From: Mesorhizobium sp. ES1-1 | GTDB lineage: Bacteria; Pseudomonadota; Alphaproteobacteria; Rhizobiales; Rhizobiaceae | DNA length: 64,000 bases | Direction: 5' to 3' | Assembly (NCBI RefSeq): GCF_020164785.1 | Contig: NZ_JAIUGX010000006.1 | Location: 186,001 to 250,000 of the forward strand | Shown: positions 1 to 9,076 of the stretch, one piece after another | How the letters are laid out: each line of letters opens with the position of its first letter | How positions within the stretch are numbered: the first letter of the stretch is position 1 | Notes under the pieces: model-generated | Told to the model about the DNA's origin: nothing | What the model saw: the letters and a program-made list of their open reading frames with translations, nothing else | Database searches by the model: none | Translations under genes and position numbers: made by a program

Positions 1-564
1 GTGGTCGAAGGCGAGTTGACTGTGCGGCACGCCGGCGAGGAACATGTGCTGCAGCCCGGCGGCTTTGCCTTCCTGCCGCCGGCAAGCGGCTGGACGGTCC
101 GCAACGAAGGCGAGGCCGAGGTCCGCTTCCACTGGATCCGCAAGGCCTACGAAGCCGTCGACGGCCTGGATACACCGGAAGCCTTTTTCACCAACGAGCA
201 GGAGATCGCGCCGACGCCGATGCCCGGCACCGAAGGCCGCTGGGCGACGACGCGGTTCGTCGACCCTGCCGATCTGCGCCATGACATGCACATGACCATC
301 GTGACGCTGGAGCCCGGCGCGGTCATCCCGTTCGCCGAAACCCATGTCATGGAACACGGCCTCTATGTGCTGGAGGGGAAGGCGGTCTATCGCCTGAACC
401 AGGACTGGGTCGAGGTTGAGGCCGGCGACTACATGTGGCTGCGCGCCTTCTGTCCGCAGGCCTGCTATGCCGGCGGCCCGGGCAAATTCCGTTACCTCCT
501 CTACAAGGATGTCAACCGCCACACCAAGCTTGGCGGCGCCGGCATAGCCAGGCGGGCGCCGTGA
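1..564 (+). CDS. allE: (S)-ureidoglycine aminohydrolase, C-terminal part (5' truncated by window)
   Basis: This is the C-terminal 187 residues of a bicupin protein. The family hydrolyses (S)-ureidoglycine to ureidoglycolate and ammonia in allantoin breakdown. The visible part holds the end of the first cupin (about residues 1-45) and a complete second cupin (about 95-170). The second cupin has a metal-site-like stretch with ETHVMEHGLYVLEG and a later AGDYMWL strand. Full-length relatives have roughly 270 residues, so the GTG at position 1 is almost certainly an internal Val codon and the true start lies upstream. The stop overlaps the next gene by four bases (GTGA), which points to translational coupling with ureidoglycolate lyase. 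Assignment rests on cupin pattern plus operon context. Confidence 0.85.
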   Translation: MVEGELTVRHAGEEHVLQPGGFAFLPPASGWTVRNEGEAEVRFHWIRKAYEAVDGLDTPEAFFTNEQEIAPTPMPGTEGRWATTRFVDPADLRHDMHMTIVTLEPGAVIPFAETHVMEHGLYVLEGKAVYRLNQDWVEVEAGDYMWLRAFCPQACYAGGPGKFRYLLYKDVNRHTKLGGAGIARRAP

Positions 565-1067
565 CCCGCGTCGCCGCGCGGCCGCTGACCCGCGAAGCCT
601 TCTCAACTTTCGGCGATGTCATCGATATGGGCGGCGACAATCACTACCCGATCAATGGCGGCAAGGCCGAGCGCTACCATGATCTCGCCACCGCCGAGGC
701 TACGGGACCGAATGGCCGGGTTCTCATTTCGATGGTGCGCGGCACACCTTACGACTTGCCGTTGAGGCTGACCATGGTCGAGCGCCATCCCCTTGGCAGC
801 CAGGCCTTCATCCCGCTGTCGCCGCGTCCGTTCCTGGTCATCGTCTGCCCTGACGGCGGAGCGGGGCCGGGGGAGCCGCAGGCCTTCATCACGTCGCCCG
901 GGCAAGGCATCAACTACCGGCGCAATCTCTGGCACGGCGTGCTGACCCCGCTCGGCGAGGCGCAGGATTTCCTGATCGTCGATCGTGGCGGCGACGGATC
1001 CAACCTCGAAGAGTTCCATTTCCCGCATCCCTACGAGATTTATCTCCCCGACGGTTTCCGGCAATGA
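561..1067 (+). CDS. allA: Ureidoglycolate lyase
   Basis: A 168-residue protein of the AllA family, which splits ureidoglycolate into glyoxylate and urea, the last nitrogen-releasing step of allantoin degradation. Family hallmarks seen are PLTREAFSTFGDVI at the N-terminus, YHDLA near residue 35, and the C-terminal FHFPHPYEIYLP end. The GTG at 561 is taken as start because it overlaps the upstream stop (GTGA) and gives the expected family length. An in-frame reading can be extended upstream to 435, but that runs through the preceding gene. Its stop overlaps the following ATG by four bases, so the three genes form one coupled unit. Confidence 0.88.
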   Translation: MTRVAARPLTREAFSTFGDVIDMGGDNHYPINGGKAERYHDLATAEATGPNGRVLISMVRGTPYDLPLRLTMVERHPLGSQAFIPLSPRPFLVIVCPDGGAGPGEPQAFITSPGQGINYRRNLWHGVLTPLGEAQDFLIVDRGGDGSNLEEFHFPHPYEIYLPDGFRQ

Positions 1068-1657
1068 CCGAAATTTCGCTGATCGACCGCCTGCTTGACG
1101 TCATCGAGCAGGACATCGCGCCGAAAACGGAAGACGGCGTCGCCCAAGGCAACAAACTGTTCGGCGCGGCGATCCTCAGGAAGGATGACCGGTCGCTGGT
1201 GTTGGCGGAGACCAACAACGAGATCGAAAACCCGCTCTGGCACGGCGAGGTGCATTGCCTGAAGCGCTTCTACGAGATGCCCGTGGCGGAGCGCATCGAC
1301 ACCAGAGAGGCGATCTTCCTGGCCACGCACGAACCTTGCTCGCTATGTCTGTCGGCAATCACCTGGGCTGGCTTCGACAATTTCTACTATCTGTTCAGTC
1401 ACGAGGATTCGCGCGACAGCTTCGCCATTCCGCATGATCTGAGGATACTCAAGGAGGTCTTCACCCTCGACCCTGGCGGCTATAATGCGCAGAACGCCTA
1501 TTGGAAGAGCTTTTCCATCCGCAGGATGGTGAGGGCGCTTCCCGAGTTGGAGCGCACACGGATGGAGGCGCGGATCGACAGGATCTCAGCCCTCTACGAC
1601 CAGCTGTCAAGCGCCTACCAAGCGAACAAGGCGGATAACGAGATTCCGCTGAACTAA
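1064..1657 (+). CDS. Cytidine/guanine deaminase-like zinc protein
   Basis: A 197-residue member of the cytidine deaminase-like fold. The zinc and proton-shuttle signature is visible as His60-Gly-Glu62 and Pro91-Cys92-Ser-Leu-Cys95. Enzymes of this fold deaminate nucleobases, nucleosides or tRNA adenosine. The position in an allantoin operon, with a four-base ATGA overlap with allA, suggests a purine-derived substrate such as guanine or another aminopurine, but the substrate is inferred. It is longer than a typical tRNA adenosine deaminase (about 150 residues) because of an extra helical C-terminal region after residue 145. No terminator is evident in the 94 bases before the next gene. Confidence 0.7.
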   Translation: MTEISLIDRLLDVIEQDIAPKTEDGVAQGNKLFGAAILRKDDRSLVLAETNNEIENPLWHGEVHCLKRFYEMPVAERIDTREAIFLATHEPCSLCLSAITWAGFDNFYYLFSHEDSRDSFAIPHDLRILKEVFTLDPGGYNAQNAYWKSFSIRRMVRALPELERTRMEARIDRISALYDQLSSAYQANKADNEIPLN

Positions 1658-1751
1658 GGTCTCGAAGGGGTTACGGCACAGGTCGCTTTTTTGGCTGCTC
1701 CAGTCGCGAATGATGATTGAAAGTCGCCTCGGCAGCGGGCGTTATGCCTTC

Positions 1752-3737
1752 ATGAAAACCATCACCGAATTTCCCCGCAAGGTCGTCGAATTTCCTGACA
1801 TGGGGATCGTCATGCCGGACGGCTGCCGGCTGTCGGCGCGGGTATGGATGCCGGAAGACGCCGGTACAGATCCGGTGCCAGCCATCCTCGAGCACCTACC
1901 CTACCGCAAGCGTGACGGCACCATCTTTCGCGACCAACTGACCCATCCCTATTTCGCCGGCCACGGCTATGCCTCCATCCGCGTCGACATGCGCGGCAAC
2001 GGCGATTCCGAAGGGCTTATGGACGACGAATATTCGGAGCAGGAATTGCAGGATGCATGCGACGTCATCGCCTGGGCGGCAAGCCAACCCTGGTGCAATG
2101 GCAATGTCGGCATGATGGGCATTTCCTGGGGTGGCTTCAACTGCCTGCAGGTAGCGGCCAAACAGCCGCCGGCACTCAAGGCGGTGATCAGCCTGTGCTC
2201 GACAGTAGACCGCTACGCAGACGACATCCACTACAAGGGCGGCTGCCTGCTGACCGAGAATTTCGGCTGGGCATCGACCATGCTGTCCTATTCGTCGCGG
2301 CCGCCCGATCCCTTGATTGCGGGCGATAACCGCTGGCGCGACCTGTGGCTGACACGGCTGGAGCACCAACCCTTCCTGTTACCCTTGTGGCTCAGCCATC
2401 AACACCGCGACGCTTATTGGAAACGCGGTTCGATCTGCGAGGATTTTTCGGCGGTGAAGGCAGCCGTGCTGTCGATCGGGGGCTGGCATGACGGATACCG
2501 CAACACGGTCTCCAATCTGGTCGCCAACATCGAGGCGCCGGTCAAGGGGATCATCGGGCCGTGGATCCATAAGTACCCGCATTACGCAGGGCCGAAACCC
2601 GCCATCGGCTTTCTGCAGGAAGCCCTGCGCTGGTGGGATCGCTGGCTGAAGGACATCGACACCGGCGTCGAGGCAGACCCGGCCTATCGCGCCTACGTGA
2701 TGAACAGCGTTCGCCCCGCCCGATGGCACCCGGAACGCCCCGGACGCTGGGTGGCCGAACAGGAATGGCCGGCGCCCAGCATCAGGACCGAGGACATCGC
2801 GTTGATGGCCGATGGCAAGGAGCCCCTGATCGTGGCTTCGCCGCAAAGCTGCGGGCTTGCCGGCGGCGAGTATTTTCCCTTCACCTTCGGACCCGAACTG
2901 CCGGGCGACCAGAGGCCCGACGACGCGCTGTCGGTGTGTTTCGACCAGCCCCCGGTGCCCGAAGCAATCGACATTGTCGGTGCGCCGGAGGTTCTGGTCC
3001 AGGTGGCGTCCGACCGCCGGCAAGCCAATATCGCGGTCCGGCTCTGCGACGTCCATCCTGATGGCGCTTCGGAACTCATTTCCTATGGCGTGCTGAATCT
3101 GACACATCGCAATTCGCATGAGTTCCCCGAAGCCCTTGTACCCGGCGAAACCGTCTCGGCGCGAATCATGCTCGATCAATGCGCCTACCGCGTGCCCGCC
3201 GGGCATCGGTTGCGCGTTGCCGTGTCGAATGCCTACTGGCCGCTGATCTGGCCATCGCCGGAGCCGGTGCGCCTCGATCTTTCGGCAGCAACGCTGAGGC
3301 TCCCGCTTCGCCCTGCGGCAAGGGGTGATGAAGTGTCATTCGCCGAGCCGGAAGGCGCTTTGCCCTGGGCAACGGAAACGATCCGCGCGCCCAATTCGGA
3401 GCGTCATGTCGCACGCGACGAGAAGACGGGCATCGTGACACTTTCGATCAATGATGACTTCGGCGAGATGCGCGATCTCGACCATGGGCTGGCCACGGGC
3501 AGCGTCGCCCGTGAGAGCTGGACGATTCATCCCGACGACCCATTGTCGGCGTCCGGAAGGACGCACTGGACTCAGACCCTGTCGCGAAATGGATGGTCGG
3601 TACGCACCGAAACAACTGCCGAGATGAGATCCGACGCAGAAAATTTCATCCTCAGCGCCAGAATCGAAGCCTATGAGGGTGAGACCCTCGTTTTCGAGCG
3701 CAATTTCGAGGAAACTCTTGCCCGCGCGCTTCTTTGA
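1752..3737 (+). CDS. CocE/NonD family alpha/beta hydrolase
   Basis: A 661-residue hydrolase of the X-Pro dipeptidyl-peptidase S15 / CocE-NonD family. The nucleophile elbow is GISWGG with Ser125. An N-terminal alpha/beta-hydrolase domain occupies about 15-300, including the RVDMRGNGDS stretch and a GPWIHKYPH segment likely carrying the catalytic His. A jelly-roll C-terminal domain typical of CocE follows (about 340-560). Family members cleave esters or amides; the substrate here is unknown. The start at 1752 (MKTITEF) is chosen because it matches the usual short N-terminus; an in-frame ATG at 1710 would add 14 residues, and neither has a strong ribosome-binding site. It lies directly upstream of a peptide-type importer, so its substrate may be an imported amide or ester. 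Confidence 0.75.
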   Translation: MKTITEFPRKVVEFPDMGIVMPDGCRLSARVWMPEDAGTDPVPAILEHLPYRKRDGTIFRDQLTHPYFAGHGYASIRVDMRGNGDSEGLMDDEYSEQELQDACDVIAWAASQPWCNGNVGMMGISWGGFNCLQVAAKQPPALKAVISLCSTVDRYADDIHYKGGCLLTENFGWASTMLSYSSRPPDPLIAGDNRWRDLWLTRLEHQPFLLPLWLSHQHRDAYWKRGSICEDFSAVKAAVLSIGGWHDGYRNTVSNLVANIEAPVKGIIGPWIHKYPHYAGPKPAIGFLQEALRWWDRWLKDIDTGVEADPAYRAYVMNSVRPARWHPERPGRWVAEQEWPAPSIRTEDIALMADGKEPLIVASPQSCGLAGGEYFPFTFGPELPGDQRPDDALSVCFDQPPVPEAIDIVGAPEVLVQVASDRRQANIAVRLCDVHPDGASELISYGVLNLTHRNSHEFPEALVPGETVSARIMLDQCAYRVPAGHRLRVAVSNAYWPLIWPSPEPVRLDLSAATLRLPLRPAARGDEVSFAEPEGALPWATETIRAPNSERHVARDEKTGIVTLSINDDFGEMRDLDHGLATGSVARESWTIHPDDPLSASGRTHWTQTLSRNGWSVRTETTAEMRSDAENFILSARIEAYEGETLVFERNFEETLARALL

Positions 3738-3890
3738 ACGGAGCCCGGCTTGGTCCAAAAGCGACGTACGATTTACGCCACGGCATGTCGCATTTCGTCT
3801 TGCTTACGGCATTAGCTTACCCTCATTATTCCTGCGAGAATAAAAAAGAAAATCGGCCGCAGAGCCGAACCAACGGAGTGAGGAACTAAA

Positions 3891-5477
3891 ATGTCGAATG
3901 AACTGGAATTTCTTAGCCGGCGTGTCGCGTCCGGTAAGCTAAGCCGGCGTGATTTTCTCGGCCGGGCGGCGGCGCTCGGCGTCACCGCGCCCTTCGCCAA
4001 CTTGTTGCTGTCAAGCGCGGCACGCGCGGCGGGCCCGGTCAAGGGCGGTACCCTCAAGGCCGGCCTGGTCGGCGGTGAATCCACCAACAGCCTCGACCCG
4101 GCCCTGTTCATGACCCAGGTGCCGTTCGCCTTCGGCAAGATGTGGGGCGAGTTGATCGTCGAGCTTTCGCCCGACGGCAAGCTCGAGAACCGTATCGCCG
4201 AGGAGATCGGCTCGTCACCGGACGCCAAGGTTTGGACCCTGAAGATCCGCGACGGGATCGAGTTCCACAATGGCAAGACAGTGACGGCAGAGGACGTCGC
4301 CGCGACGCTCGAGCGCCATTCCGATGAAAAGTCGAAGTCGGGCGCGCTGGGCTACATGAAGGGCATAGAGTCCATCAAGGCCAGCGGCAAGGAAGTCGTG
4401 CTGACGCTGAAGGAGGCGAATGCCGACCTTCCTTACATGCTCAGCGACTATCACCTGATCATCCAGCCCAATGGCGGCAAGGACAAGGCCGATGCCGGCA
4501 TCAGCGCCGGCCCCTACAAGATCGCCACCAACGAGCCGGGCGTGCGCCATGGCGGGGAACGCTTCGCCAATTACTGGCAAGGCGACAAGATGGGCCACGC
4601 GGACCAGATCGAGATCATCGTCATCAACGACGCGACCGCGCGCACGGCGGCGCTGCAGGGCGGCCAGGTCAATATGATCAACCGCGTCGAACCCAAGATC
4701 GTCGACCTCATCAAGCGGGTTCCGGGAGTGACCATCCGCAACCATGCCGGTCCAGGCCACTACGTCTTCATCATGCACTGCAATACGGCACCCTTCGACA
4801 ATGCCGATCTGCGCATGGCGCTGAAGCTGGCGATCGACCGCGAAGAGATGTTGAAGAAGGTGTTGCGCGGCTACGGCTCCTTGGGCAACGACTTCCCGAT
4901 CAACGCGTCCTACCCGCTGTTCACCGAGATCGAGCAGCGCAAGTACGACCCGGACAAGGCCAAATTCCACTTCAAGAAATCCGGTCACGACGGCTCGGTT
5001 CTGCTGCGCACATCCGACGTCGCCTTCCCCGGCGCGGTCGATGCGGCGCAACTGTTCCAGCAGAGCGCGGCCAAGGCCGGTATCAAGCTCGAGATCAAGC
5101 GCGAGCCGGGCGATGGCTATTGGTCGGAAGTCTGGAACAAGCAGCCCTTCTGCGCCTCCTATTGGGGCGGGCGCTCGACGCAGGACCAGATGTACTCGAC
5201 GGCCTATCTGTCGACCGCCGACTGGAACGATACCCGCTTCAAGCGGCCGGATTTCGACAAGATGGTGCTGGCCGCACGCGCCGAGCTGGACGAGGCCAAG
5301 CGCAAGGCGATGTATCACGACATGGCCGTCATGGTACGCGACGATGGCGGTCTGATCCTGCCGATGTTCAACCAGTTCATCGACGCCACGGGCGCCAAGG
5401 TGGAAGGTTGGGTCGACGATCCGCATCAGGAGCTGATGAACGGTTATGCCCTGGCGAAGTGCTGGCTGCAGGCCTGA
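3891..5477 (+). CDS. ABC transporter substrate-binding protein, family 5 (copy 1), Tat-exported
   Basis: A 528-residue periplasmic binding protein of the SBP_bac_5 (peptide/nickel/opine) family. The N-terminus carries a twin-arginine motif SRRDFLG at residues 18-24, then a hydrophobic stretch and a likely cleavage near ARA-AG at about 46, so the protein should be exported folded by Tat. The mature part has the usual family layout, including IEFHNGKTVTAEDV near 125. A ribosome-binding site GGAGTGAGG precedes the ATG. It starts an operon with two permeases and a fused ATPase. A close paralogue of identical length sits at the operon's far end. The ligand is unknown; the family binds peptides, opines, glycosides and other solutes. 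Confidence 0.88.
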   Translation: MSNELEFLSRRVASGKLSRRDFLGRAAALGVTAPFANLLLSSAARAAGPVKGGTLKAGLVGGESTNSLDPALFMTQVPFAFGKMWGELIVELSPDGKLENRIAEEIGSSPDAKVWTLKIRDGIEFHNGKTVTAEDVAATLERHSDEKSKSGALGYMKGIESIKASGKEVVLTLKEANADLPYMLSDYHLIIQPNGGKDKADAGISAGPYKIATNEPGVRHGGERFANYWQGDKMGHADQIEIIVINDATARTAALQGGQVNMINRVEPKIVDLIKRVPGVTIRNHAGPGHYVFIMHCNTAPFDNADLRMALKLAIDREEMLKKVLRGYGSLGNDFPINASYPLFTEIEQRKYDPDKAKFHFKKSGHDGSVLLRTSDVAFPGAVDAAQLFQQSAAKAGIKLEIKREPGDGYWSEVWNKQPFCASYWGGRSTQDQMYSTAYLSTADWNDTRFKRPDFDKMVLAARAELDEAKRKAMYHDMAVMVRDDGGLILPMFNQFIDATGAKVEGWVDDPHQELMNGYALAKCWLQA

Positions 5478-5492
5478 GCCGGCTTTGCGGAC

Positions 5493-6452
5493 ATGTCTTC
5501 ACCCATATTGAAGCTAATTGCCCAGCGCATCGCGCTGGGCATTGTCCTCCTACTGGCCGTTTCGGTCCTCATCTTCGCCGGCACGCAGATCCTGCCCGGC
5601 GACGTCGCGCAAGCCATCCTTGGACAATCGGCGACTCCGGAGTCGCTCGCCAATCTGCGCGAGCAGCTCGGGCTCAACGACCCGGCCTATATCAGATACT
5701 TCCACTGGCTCGGCGGCGTGCTGACGGGCGACCTTGGCACGGCCATGTCGAGCGGCCAGGATATCGCGACATCGATCAAGGGTCGCCTGTGGAACACGCT
5801 GTTCCTCGCCTTCTGGGCAGCGATCGTCGCAGTGCCGCTGGCGATCATCCTCGGCCTCATAGCGGTTCGCTACCGCAATGGCTGGGTGGACAAGCTGATC
5901 TCGGGATTGGCGCTGGCCTCGACGTCGTTTCCCGAATTCTTCATCGGCTATGTGCTCGTCTACTTCTTTGCCGTGAAATGGCAGATCTTCCCCGGCATCT
6001 CGACCGTCTATGAAGGCATGCCCTTCCTCGAGCGGATGCAGGCGATCGCCTTGCCGGCGACGGCGCTGACACTTGTCGTGCTGGCTCATATGATGCGCAT
6101 GACCCGCGCGGCGATCCTCAATGTGATGCAGTCGGCCTATGTCGAGACGGCGGAACTGAAGGGGCTTTCGGCGTTCAACGTCATCCGCAAGCATGCCTTC
6201 CCCAACGCCATCGCGCCGATCATCAACGTTGTCATGCTCAACCTCGCCTACCTCATCGTCGGCGTCGTGGTGGTCGAGGTGATCTTCGTCTATCCGGGGA
6301 TGGGGCAATATCTCGTCGATCACGTGACCAAGCGCGACGTGCCGGTGGTGCAGGCGGTCGGGCTGATCTTCGCCGCCGTCTATATCAGCCTGAACATCAT
6401 CGCGGACATTGCGGCGATCGTCGCCAATCCGCGCCTCAGACATCCGAAATAA
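5493..6452 (+). CDS. ABC transporter permease, DppB type
   Basis: A 319-residue inner-membrane permease of the DppB/OppB family. It has about six hydrophobic segments. The N-terminal helix (residues 8-30) is followed by a periplasmic loop with the family motif QLGLNDP, and the cytoplasmic coupling loop AYVETAELKGLS (about 212-224) contacts the ATPase. It begins 15 bases after the binding-protein stop and ends 12 bases before the second permease, consistent with a single operon. It pairs with the DppC-type partner to form the translocation pore for the solute captured by the flanking binding proteins. Confidence 0.88.
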   Translation: MSSPILKLIAQRIALGIVLLLAVSVLIFAGTQILPGDVAQAILGQSATPESLANLREQLGLNDPAYIRYFHWLGGVLTGDLGTAMSSGQDIATSIKGRLWNTLFLAFWAAIVAVPLAIILGLIAVRYRNGWVDKLISGLALASTSFPEFFIGYVLVYFFAVKWQIFPGISTVYEGMPFLERMQAIALPATALTLVVLAHMMRMTRAAILNVMQSAYVETAELKGLSAFNVIRKHAFPNAIAPIINVVMLNLAYLIVGVVVVEVIFVYPGMGQYLVDHVTKRDVPVVQAVGLIFAAVYISLNIIADIAAIVANPRLRHPK

Positions 6453-6464
6453 GGGGGGGCGGGT

Positions 6465-7289
6465 ATGCTCGATATCAAACGTATCCCCATCCCGGCCCTG
6501 ATCGGCATCATCCTGACAACCTTGTTCGTTCTGGCCGCGGTCTTCGCGCCATGGATCGCCCCGCACGGCAATGGCGAAATCGTCGGTGATGTCTGGGAGC
6601 CAATGTCTTCGGCCTATTGGCTGGGCACCGACAATCTGGGGCGCGACCTGTTGTCCCGCATGATCTACGGCGCCCGCATTACACTCTTCATCGCCGTGCT
6701 GGCGACGGCGCTGTCCTTCTCGCTGGGCGCCATCCTTGGCTTCTCGGCGGCGGTGTTCGGCGGCTGGTTCGACACGCTGCTGTCGCGCCTCGTCGACCTC
6801 TTGATGTCGATTCCGACGCTGATCATGGGTCTCGTCGTGCTGTCGGTGCTGCCGACCAATCTGGTGACCCTGATCCTGGTCATGGGCGTTCTCGACTCGA
6901 CCCGGGTCTACCGCCTGTCGCGCGCCGTGGCTGTCGACATCAATGTCATGGACTATGTCGAGGCGGCGAAACTGCGTGGCGAAGGGAGCGGCTGGATCAT
7001 CTTCAGGGAGATCCTGCCCAACGCGCTGTCGCCGCTGGTTTCGGAGCTCGGCCTGCGCTTCATCTATGCGGTGCTGTTCCTGTCCACATTGTCCTTTCTC
7101 GGCCTCGGGGTCCAACCGCCCGATGCCGACTGGGGCGGCATGGTCAAGGAGAACAAGGACGGCATCGTCTTTGGGATTGGAGCGGCACTCATACCCGCGG
7201 CGGCGATCGCGGCCTTGGCGATTTCGGTCAACCTTGTCGCGGACTGGATTCTCAACCGCACGACAAGCCTGAAGGGAGGACGCGGGTGA
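6465..7289 (+). CDS. ABC transporter permease, DppC type
   Basis: A 274-residue inner-membrane permease of the DppC/OppC family. Seen are the N-terminal helix, the family segment YWLGTDNLGRDLLSRMIYGAR (about 47-67), further hydrophobic helices, and the coupling loop DYVEAAKLRGEG at about 163. It is somewhat shorter than many DppC proteins because the cytoplasmic N-terminal tail is very short. A GGGGGGCGGG run precedes the ATG. The stop codon shares one base with the ATG of the ATPase gene (TGATG), which suggests coupled translation of permease and ATPase. Confidence 0.88.
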   Translation: MLDIKRIPIPALIGIILTTLFVLAAVFAPWIAPHGNGEIVGDVWEPMSSAYWLGTDNLGRDLLSRMIYGARITLFIAVLATALSFSLGAILGFSAAVFGGWFDTLLSRLVDLLMSIPTLIMGLVVLSVLPTNLVTLILVMGVLDSTRVYRLSRAVAVDINVMDYVEAAKLRGEGSGWIIFREILPNALSPLVSELGLRFIYAVLFLSTLSFLGLGVQPPDADWGGMVKENKDGIVFGIGAALIPAAAIAALAISVNLVADWILNRTTSLKGGRG

Positions 7290-8959
7290 TGGCCGAAACC
7301 AAGCCGAAGCCCGGGCAGCCGAAAACAGGCGTGCTGCTCGACATACGCAACCTGCGCATTGAGGCCACCGTGTATCCGCCCGGAGAGGCGCCGAAGAATA
7401 TCGTGCTGGTGCACGATGTCTCCTTGACGCTTCAACAGGGCAAGGTGCTGGGCCTGATCGGGGAATCCGGCGCCGGCAAGTCGACCATCGGGCTGTCCTC
7501 GATGGGGTACGGTCGTGGCGGTGTGCGCATCACCGGCGGCGAGGTCATCCTCAACGGCCGCGACATCCTCAAGGGCGGCAAGGACGGTTTCCGCAAATTG
7601 CGCGGCCGGGAGGTCTGCTACGTCGCGCAATCGGCGGCCGCCGCGTTCAATCCGGCGCATAAGCTTATGGACCAGGTGGTGGAAGCCACGCTGCTGCACG
7701 GAACGGCGACGCGAGCAGAGGCCGAAAAGCGTGCGGTCGCGCTGTTCAAGAAGCTGAGCCTGCCAAACCCGGAAACCATTGGCGAACGCTTTCCACACCA
7801 GGTTTCGGGCGGCCAGCTGCAGCGCGTGATGACGGCGATGGCGCTTTGCTCGGAGCCCGACCTGATCGTTTTCGACGAGCCGACCACGGCGCTCGACGTG
7901 ACCACGCAGATCGACGTGCTGGCGGCGATCAAGGACGCCATCCGCGACACCCATGTCGCGGCGCTCTACATCACCCACGACCTCGCCGTCGTCGCGCAGG
8001 TTTCCGACGAGATCATGGTGCTGCGCCACGGCCGGCTGGTCGAATGGGGCGGCACGCGGCAGATCATCAAGGAGCCGCGCCAGGAGTACACAAACGCGCT
8101 GGTCTCGGTGCACGAGATCGAGCATGCCGAACAGAACCCCGGCACCACGCCGTTCCTGTCGGTCAAGAACGTCACCGCCGCCTACGGCCGCAGCCATATC
8201 AAAGTGCTGAAAAATGTCTCCGTCGACATCTACCCCGGCCAGACGCTGGCCGTGGTGGGCGAGTCCGGGTCCGGCAAGTCGACACTGGCGCGCGCCATCA
8301 CCGGGCTTTTGCCACCCGAGCAGGGAACAGTCACCTTCGACGGGCGGCCGCTGGCGAACCGGCTTGCAGACAGGCCGAAGGAGGATCTGCGCCAGCTGCA
8401 GATGATCTACCAGATGGCCGATGTGGCGATGAATCCACGCCAGACGGTGGGCACCATCATCGGCCGGCCGCTCGAATTCTATTTCGGCATACGCGGCCGC
8501 GAGCGCGACACGCGCGTCGCCGAACTGCTCGACAAGATCGAGATGGGCAAGGGCTTTTCCGACCGCTATCCGGCCGAGCTCTCCGGCGGCCAGAAGCAGC
8601 GCGTCTGCATCGCCCGCTCGCTCGCGGCCAAGCCGAAGCTGATCATCTGCGACGAGGTGACCTCGGCGCTCGACCCGCTGGTTGCCCACGGCATCCTCAA
8701 GCTGCTGCTCGACCTGCAGAAGGAAGAGAACGTCGCCTATCTGTTCATCACCCATGATCTGGCGACCGTGAAGTCGATCGCCGATTCCATCGCGGTGATG
8801 TATCGCGGAGAGGTCGTGCGCTATGGACCAAAGAGCAAGGTGCTGACGCCGCCCTTCGATGCCTATACGGACCTGCTTTTGTCATCGGTCCCCGAAATGG
8901 AGATCGGCTGGCTGGAAAAGGCGATCAAGGGACGACGCATGGCCAGCGCCGGCAACTGA
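7289..8959 (+). CDS. Fused dual ABC ATPase (DppD-DppF type)
   Basis: A 556-residue cytoplasmic protein holding two complete ABC ATPase domains, the equivalent of DppD and DppF fused. Domain 1 has Walker A GESGAGKS at 58-65 and signature VSGGQ at 172-176. Domain 2 has Walker A GESGSGKS at 324-331 and signature LSGGQ at 431-435. Walker B sequences LIVFDEP and LIICDEV follow. The second Walker B ends in EVTSALD rather than the more usual EPTSALD, but the catalytic Glu is kept. The start at 7289 gives a one-base overlap with the permease stop and is preceded by GGGAGGACG. It powers uptake through the two upstream permeases. Confidence 0.9.
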   Translation: MAETKPKPGQPKTGVLLDIRNLRIEATVYPPGEAPKNIVLVHDVSLTLQQGKVLGLIGESGAGKSTIGLSSMGYGRGGVRITGGEVILNGRDILKGGKDGFRKLRGREVCYVAQSAAAAFNPAHKLMDQVVEATLLHGTATRAEAEKRAVALFKKLSLPNPETIGERFPHQVSGGQLQRVMTAMALCSEPDLIVFDEPTTALDVTTQIDVLAAIKDAIRDTHVAALYITHDLAVVAQVSDEIMVLRHGRLVEWGGTRQIIKEPRQEYTNALVSVHEIEHAEQNPGTTPFLSVKNVTAAYGRSHIKVLKNVSVDIYPGQTLAVVGESGSGKSTLARAITGLLPPEQGTVTFDGRPLANRLADRPKEDLRQLQMIYQMADVAMNPRQTVGTIIGRPLEFYFGIRGRERDTRVAELLDKIEMGKGFSDRYPAELSGGQKQRVCIARSLAAKPKLIICDEVTSALDPLVAHGILKLLLDLQKEENVAYLFITHDLATVKSIADSIAVMYRGEVVRYGPKSKVLTPPFDAYTDLLLSSVPEMEIGWLEKAIKGRRMASAGN

Positions 8960-9076
8960 GCCATCAGGCAGGCCGGCGAGGTTTCGCCAAAGGAAGTGAG
9001 CGAAGCGGGGCGATCGTCATCAGCATGCAACGCGCGCGGCGATAGATGTTAGGTAGTTTTGAACAAGGGGTAGGAC

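Noticed and set aside
1..3. GTG at the first base as the true start of the ureidoglycine aminohydrolase
   Set aside because: The protein would lack most of its first cupin domain, so the codon is more likely internal and the gene is cut by the window edge.
5550..7115. A 521-codon minus-strand frame opposite the two permease genes
   Set aside because: Composition is dominated by Asp, Arg, His and Gln, which is the signature of antisense translation of membrane-protein genes.
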